Assembly (NCBI RefSeq): GCF_035083965.1 | Contig: NC_089739.1 | Location: forward strand, 12,243,698 to 12,307,697 | Direction: 5' to 3' | DNA from: Branchiostoma lanceolatum | Taxonomy: Eukaryota > Chordata > Leptocardii > Amphioxiformes > Branchiostomatidae | DNA length: 64,000 bases | Shown here: positions 30,401 to 64,000 of the stretch, one piece after another | Position numbering within the stretch: position 1 is the stretch's first letter | Layout: every line of letters starts with the position of its first letter | The notes under the pieces: generated by a model | Databases searched by the model: none | The model's input: the letters and a program-made list of their open reading frames with translations, nothing else | Told to the model about the DNA's origin: nothing | Program-made: the position numbers and the translations under genes

Positions 30401-30644
30401 TACTTAATGAGCTAATGTTACACGCGATTGAGGACATCGATCGCGAAGTCTCGTTCATGATTGGTTTCAGGCCATGTCTGTTCTACCTAACTATATAACT
30501 AATGTGGATATTGCTAAGCACTGAGAAGTGATTGATATCAATACATGGCTGTAGTGTGGAATATGAGGTTATGGTCACTTCAGATGTTGTCACATGAAGT
30601 CATAACAACAGCACCCTGTTAGCCAGGATAATGGGCGGTTGGTT

Positions 30645-30700
30645 TTCATCATCACCACCACCATCACCGCCATCATCATCATCTTCATCATCATCAGACA
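30645..30700. repeat. (CAT)n/(CAC)n trinucleotide microsatellite
   Basis: Run of CATCAC/CATCAT triplets. Confidence 0.9.
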
Positions 30701-30823
30701 GTGAGGAGCCATGTGAGGCATGTGAGTGAGTACTGTAACAGTTATCATGTTTTTTACGGGAGAAGAGAGAAACATTTACCCCATGCATTTACATATATTG
30801 AGCATGCAAACCATGCTTATGTG

Positions 30824-31006
30824 CTATGGTCACATTTCCAAACCGGTGCCCGGCCGGGCAGCTTGTGGGAACAAAAAATGAAAATGTATATCAAGAAATT
30901 ATGAAAGAATAATCATGTTTACGGGTTATGTGTTTTGTTGCCTTTTATAAACACATGTTAAGTCTTTTCATTTCGACGACTGTCGGTTTGGAAATGACCC
31001 TATAGC
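30824..31006. repeat. MITE of the TCA(C/T)ATTTCCAAACCGG family
   Basis: Left end GCTATGGTCACATTTCCAAA and right end TTTGGAAATGACCCTATAGC are inverted. A CCCGGCCGGGC motif follows the left end. The same family recurs at about 40470, 40737 and 41272. Confidence 0.75.
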
Positions 31007-31916
31007 ATTAGTGGCGTTAGCCTTGTCATAACTTAAAGCAAATTTTGTACATGTAGATGTGTATGTTTAGTGGTAATTGACCAGCAAGGAGCTCTCATGC
31101 AATTGGATGTGAATGATTAAACTCATGATAAGAGAATACATGCACCATTATATTGTCGCTGATTAATCGTTAATCATCAACAACGTTAACGTTAGCAACG
31201 ACACAATGGAATATGTTTTAAAGATCGACATTGAACCTTTACCAAACCTCCAAATTGAATTGACAGACTAGTTCTGCCTTTTTAAACAAAGTTACCAATT
31301 GCAGTTTTGTAACATCGCTAGAATAGAGTCTGTACTATCCAAAGAATTTTGTATGAAGGTGTATGTGAGTCGATGAGCATTTCCGTCTCCTGTTACCACA
31401 GTCCTAAACCCGTGCCACAGCGCACACGTCCTCAAGAAGTTCGCATCGGTGTTGTGGGCGACCCCGGGGCGGGGAAGAGCACCTTTATCAACTCCATCCG
31501 TGGACTGAGGCCCCGGGACCCCGGCGCGGCACAGGCGGGGCTAACCCACACCACTGCCGAGCCCACAGAATACCCACACCCAAGTCGACCTGACAGTTTG
31601 GTTCTGATCGACTTTCCCGGTGTTCTACTGCGGAGATACAGTGGCAGGTACAGGAGCTCTATCTGGCGACTCAAATTCAAAGTGCATGTCTCTTGACTAA
31701 ACATTCGAACATTTGAAAACATTTGAAACATAATGAACATTCGTATCAGAGGATCCTTTAAAAAAGACTGAAAGTGAAACTGTAATAAACGCCTTCAGTC
31801 ACCTTGAAGTTAACTGTTTTCTTCAATTCATTATTATTAATGCAGGCCCTTTTTGTCGCACACTTGGTTCAACATGTTTTGCTATCTCCATGAAACTTGA
31901 AAGGAGATATAGCTTT

Positions 31917-31917
31917 G

Positions 31918-31949
<32 letters not shown>

Positions 31950-32056
31950 CGTGTGTGTGTGCGTGTGTATGTATGTGTGCGTGTGTGTGCGTGTGTGTGT
32001 GTGTGCGTGCGTGTGTCTCTGTGTGTGTGTGTCTGTCTCTGTGTGTGTGTGTGCGC

Positions 32057-32104
<48 letters not shown>

Positions 32105-32168
32105 CTGTGAGTGTTTGTATGTGTCTGTGAGTGTGGTGTCTGTGTGTATGTGTGTGTCTGTGTGTGTT
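31917..32168. repeat. (GT)n tract in the intron of IRG copy 4
   Basis: About 250 bp of GT-rich repeat on the sense strand, as in intron 1 of copies 1-3, but in a different intron. Confidence 0.95.
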
Positions 32169-32194
32169 TCCGCACTACTGTAGTCAGCATAACT

Positions 32195-32745
32195 CAAGAA
32201 CCTCTTGATGGATTACAATTATATTTGGCATGTGGGCAGGTGTTGGGAAGCCGAAATTCAAGGTCCCTTGGTATGTGACCTTGGTACTGCAGCATAACTT
32301 CCGTTTTTGTAATCTTTTGACCTGGACGTGCTATGGTCTTGATTTTTTCGTGGCAGATAGCCAGTGGTATAATGAAAAAGTGGTCTAGGTTTGGGTCCCT
32401 AGCAGCTTGCTCTGGAACTGCAGGGGCGTGATTGTGAAAATCCTCTAAGGAGAATAACAAAGGAACGACGAATTTCTTTGCTATTCAGTATGCAAGTAGC
32501 TTAGAGAGGTACATAATAAAGTGAAAATTATGCTAATTGGGGCTCAATTTGCATAATTAAGAAGGAAAATCTATATTTGCAGTGTTTTCCATTATAAGAC
32601 TTAAATACATTTAAACATGTAGTTTATGTTAAGTGGAACATTAACATTAATTATGCACTAATTTGCATATTTAATGCGAAAGCGGCATAATTCATCTAAG
32701 GTTCCGGGTCGGAGTTCAAATCTGACCAGGGTTGGGGTCATAACA
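32195..32745. repeat. Inverted counterpart of 29000-29560
   Basis: The minus strand matches the + strand at 29000-29560, including an 80-codon open frame that appears in both copies. It is an interspersed repeat, not a gene. Confidence 0.75.
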
Positions 32746-33479
32746 CGGTAATCTGCCGGAAGTGCGTGGTGGTCACCCTGACTTCTGCCCCAGATTGCTT
32801 GGTGATCGTTTTAGCCGTGCATTGATTTTTTTGTATCTCCTGAAAAGCCAGTGAGTCGCAGTATTTTTGGGCGTGGTGAAGTTGGTTCGCCATCGAAGCC
32901 TTTTTTGTATTAGTCCGCGGCAACGGTGATGCGTTCTTTTCGCCTGTTGACCCAAATAGCAGCGTTTTTAGTGCATTTTCACCGAATTTGCGTCATCGGT
33001 GAATACGTCATAACAAGTTTGATCACTGATTCACCACCAGGTATGGAAACTTCAGCATCGGCCAGTATCTGATCGAGTTCGGGTCCTACATGCGAAGTTG
33101 TGACGTGTTCTTGGTGTTCTGTCGGGGCCGAATCCAACACAACCCCGTCAGCATCGCCATGGCGGCGGCAAGGATGGGGAAGAAGGTACTGTTCGTCAGG
33201 TCGCAGTTCGACAAAGATTTGGCGGACAAGGAGAACGACGACCCCGAGTACTTCGACGACAAAAGCTCGGTACACCTGATGGAAGAGCTCCGACAGGACT
33301 ACATCCGGGTCCTGCGGGAGGTGGGATGGCCGTATGACGTCAGTGATGACGAGGTGTTCATAATCAGCGGCAGGTTGGACAACGTCAGACAAGAAAAGTG
33401 GGACGTGCCTGAGTTGAAAAGGGCGATGTTTCAACAAAAAAGAAATCTTTACTCCTTCTTCTGAGGTTTCATAGCGCAA

Positions 33480-34386
33480 TAGTGGGCTAGAAACCCATTT
33501 AGCATCGTTATCGCTGGATTTCCGGTTGCAATATAAAATTGAACGCCAGGGGAGCCGTTTGATAGACTATGGGATGAAAGGAAAAGATGTAGTGAGTGTG
33601 GAAGTTAGTTTGTTACGCCGTGTCCCAAAACAATACATCAATGTTAAGAGCACCTTTTTATTTGAAGGATTTCCATGTTTTGTTTTTGGTCGCTTTATAC
33701 ATGTTGTAAATGCCACTATTGCATGCAGCAAATGTTGTCATATTGTAACTACATGTACTAGTCTGCATGTGTTATAATTTAATGCCATTTTATCGTGTTC
33801 GTAAAAATGCATATCATAATTGTGATGTTTTCAATTGATAATGATCACAAGAATATGCATGTAAATTTATAGCCGTAATGTCTGTTGTAATCACCGTTTC
33901 AAGAGCTACAAACTAAGTTCAGTGATTCTTTCCTCTCAATTTAGATCGACATGAAAAATCTCAATTATATTGTGTTTCGTGATAAAGCAATGCTTGGTTG
34001 AAATGAACGTTTTGTGTCTCCAGTGTATTCTATGCGTGTTAGTTTTCATTAATTCAAAGCGCCAGGAAATAACATCTGCACAGATTGTCGAACTAAGTAA
34101 CAAGCGCCACCTACATTAATGTATACATCATGAGCAGATTAAGGATTTACGTGGACATCATCCGTTTTCCCCTAACAACTTTGGCCTTTAACTCAAATGT
34201 TTGCTTCTATGGGTTAATTGTCTGCCATAGAAGCCCGGCCGTCTCTCAGATAACATTACCGATATGATAGGCGATATTTAACCCCAACATCTACTTGGAG
34301 AACAGACTGTACAGCAAAACAAAAAGTATACTTAATGCAACGTTAAATATGTTTGGAATCATGGAGTTCAATTTCAACGTGTCAAA
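33480..34386. other. Gap between convergent IRG copy 4 and receptor gene
   Basis: No gene seen. A TTTATT (reverse-strand AATAAA) lies near 33657-33662 and could serve the minus-strand receptor gene, leaving a 3'UTR of about 0.7 kb. No membrane-spanning segment is encoded here on the minus strand. Confidence 0.45.

Positions 34387-64000
<29,614 letters not shown>

Larger units (their letters stand above)
31349..33464 (+). pseudogene. IRG-like GTPase, copy 4: partial, split by an intron
   Basis: The first exon, ending at 31647, encodes VRIGVVGDPGAGKSTFINSI, then LTHTTAEPTEYPHP and IDFPGVLLRR. The second exon, 33041-33464, encodes YGNFSIGQYLIEFG, FVRSQFDKD and IISGRLDN, then stops at RAMF plus 11 unrelated residues. 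A donor (GGCAG|GTACAG) and an acceptor (CACCAG|GTATGG) join them in frame, splitting Arg five residues after the G3 DFPG. Copies 1-3 have no intron there. Similarity starts only about eight residues before G1, with a possible acceptor (TACCACAG) near 31400, and stops where the others continue for about 190 more residues. G1 and G3 are intact. I call it a partial gene, probably a pseudogene, though an intact frame across both exons leaves room for a short functional protein. Confidence 0.65.

Noticed and set aside
32979-33479. 166-codon minus-strand frame opposite IRG copy 4
   Set aside because: It is the antisense shadow of the GTPase exon on the + strand; the sense frame carries the GTPase motifs.

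Overview
This is eukaryotic, animal genomic DNA with small exons, GT-AG (and some GC-AG) introns, abundant microsatellites and many non-autonomous transposons. The mix of a deuterostome-like RPL11, a cluster of immunity-related (IRG-like) GTPases and a giant polycystin-1/REJ-type receptor with EGF and sushi domains suggests an invertebrate deuterostome. Amphioxus (Branchiostoma) is my best guess, inferred from gene content and repeat style and not proven.

Layout. 1-3.1 kb: a large inverted repeat (arms about 515 bp) enclosing a decayed C2H2 zinc-finger gene. 3.1-5.3 kb: intergenic DNA with repeats. 5.37-10.6 kb (+): complete six-exon ribosomal protein L11 gene, 178 residues, with a 5' TOP tract and a polyA signal. 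10.5-28.4 kb: a three-fold tandem duplication. Each unit carries the last exon and 3'UTR of RPL11 on the + strand followed by one complete IRG-like GTPase gene on the - strand (three coding exons; 440, 438 and 437 residues). The first RPL11 exon copy is the real one; the other two are orphan copies that keep acceptor, stop and polyA signal. 28.4-31.3 kb: shared upstream sequence and interspersed repeats. 31.3-33.5 kb (+): a fourth, diverged IRG-like gene, split by an intron just after the G3 motif and truncated at both ends.

34.4-64.0 kb (-): one very large gene running off the right edge. All recognised exons join with compatible phases into about 2,410 residues. In order they are a Thr-rich 12-residue repeat stalk, a sushi domain, 13 near-identical calcium-binding EGF exons, one more EGF, five sushi domains, a multi-exon REJ region, a GAIN/GPS region, and five membrane segments like the first half of polycystin-1. 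I see no PLAT domain and no polycystin channel half, so it looks like an adhesion-receptor-like derivative of polycystin-1.

Introns of the receptor hold MITE-type elements (several with target-site duplications I could read), a LINE reverse-transcriptase remnant nested in a TIR element, a pogo/Tigger-like element, tRNA-derived SINEs, a 20-bp minisatellite and a perfect 36-bp hairpin beside a splice donor. Nothing suggests these genes work in one pathway. The strongest points are the IRG/RPL11 duplication with its altered GTPase motifs, and the unusual receptor architecture with GC-AG introns copied through its EGF array.
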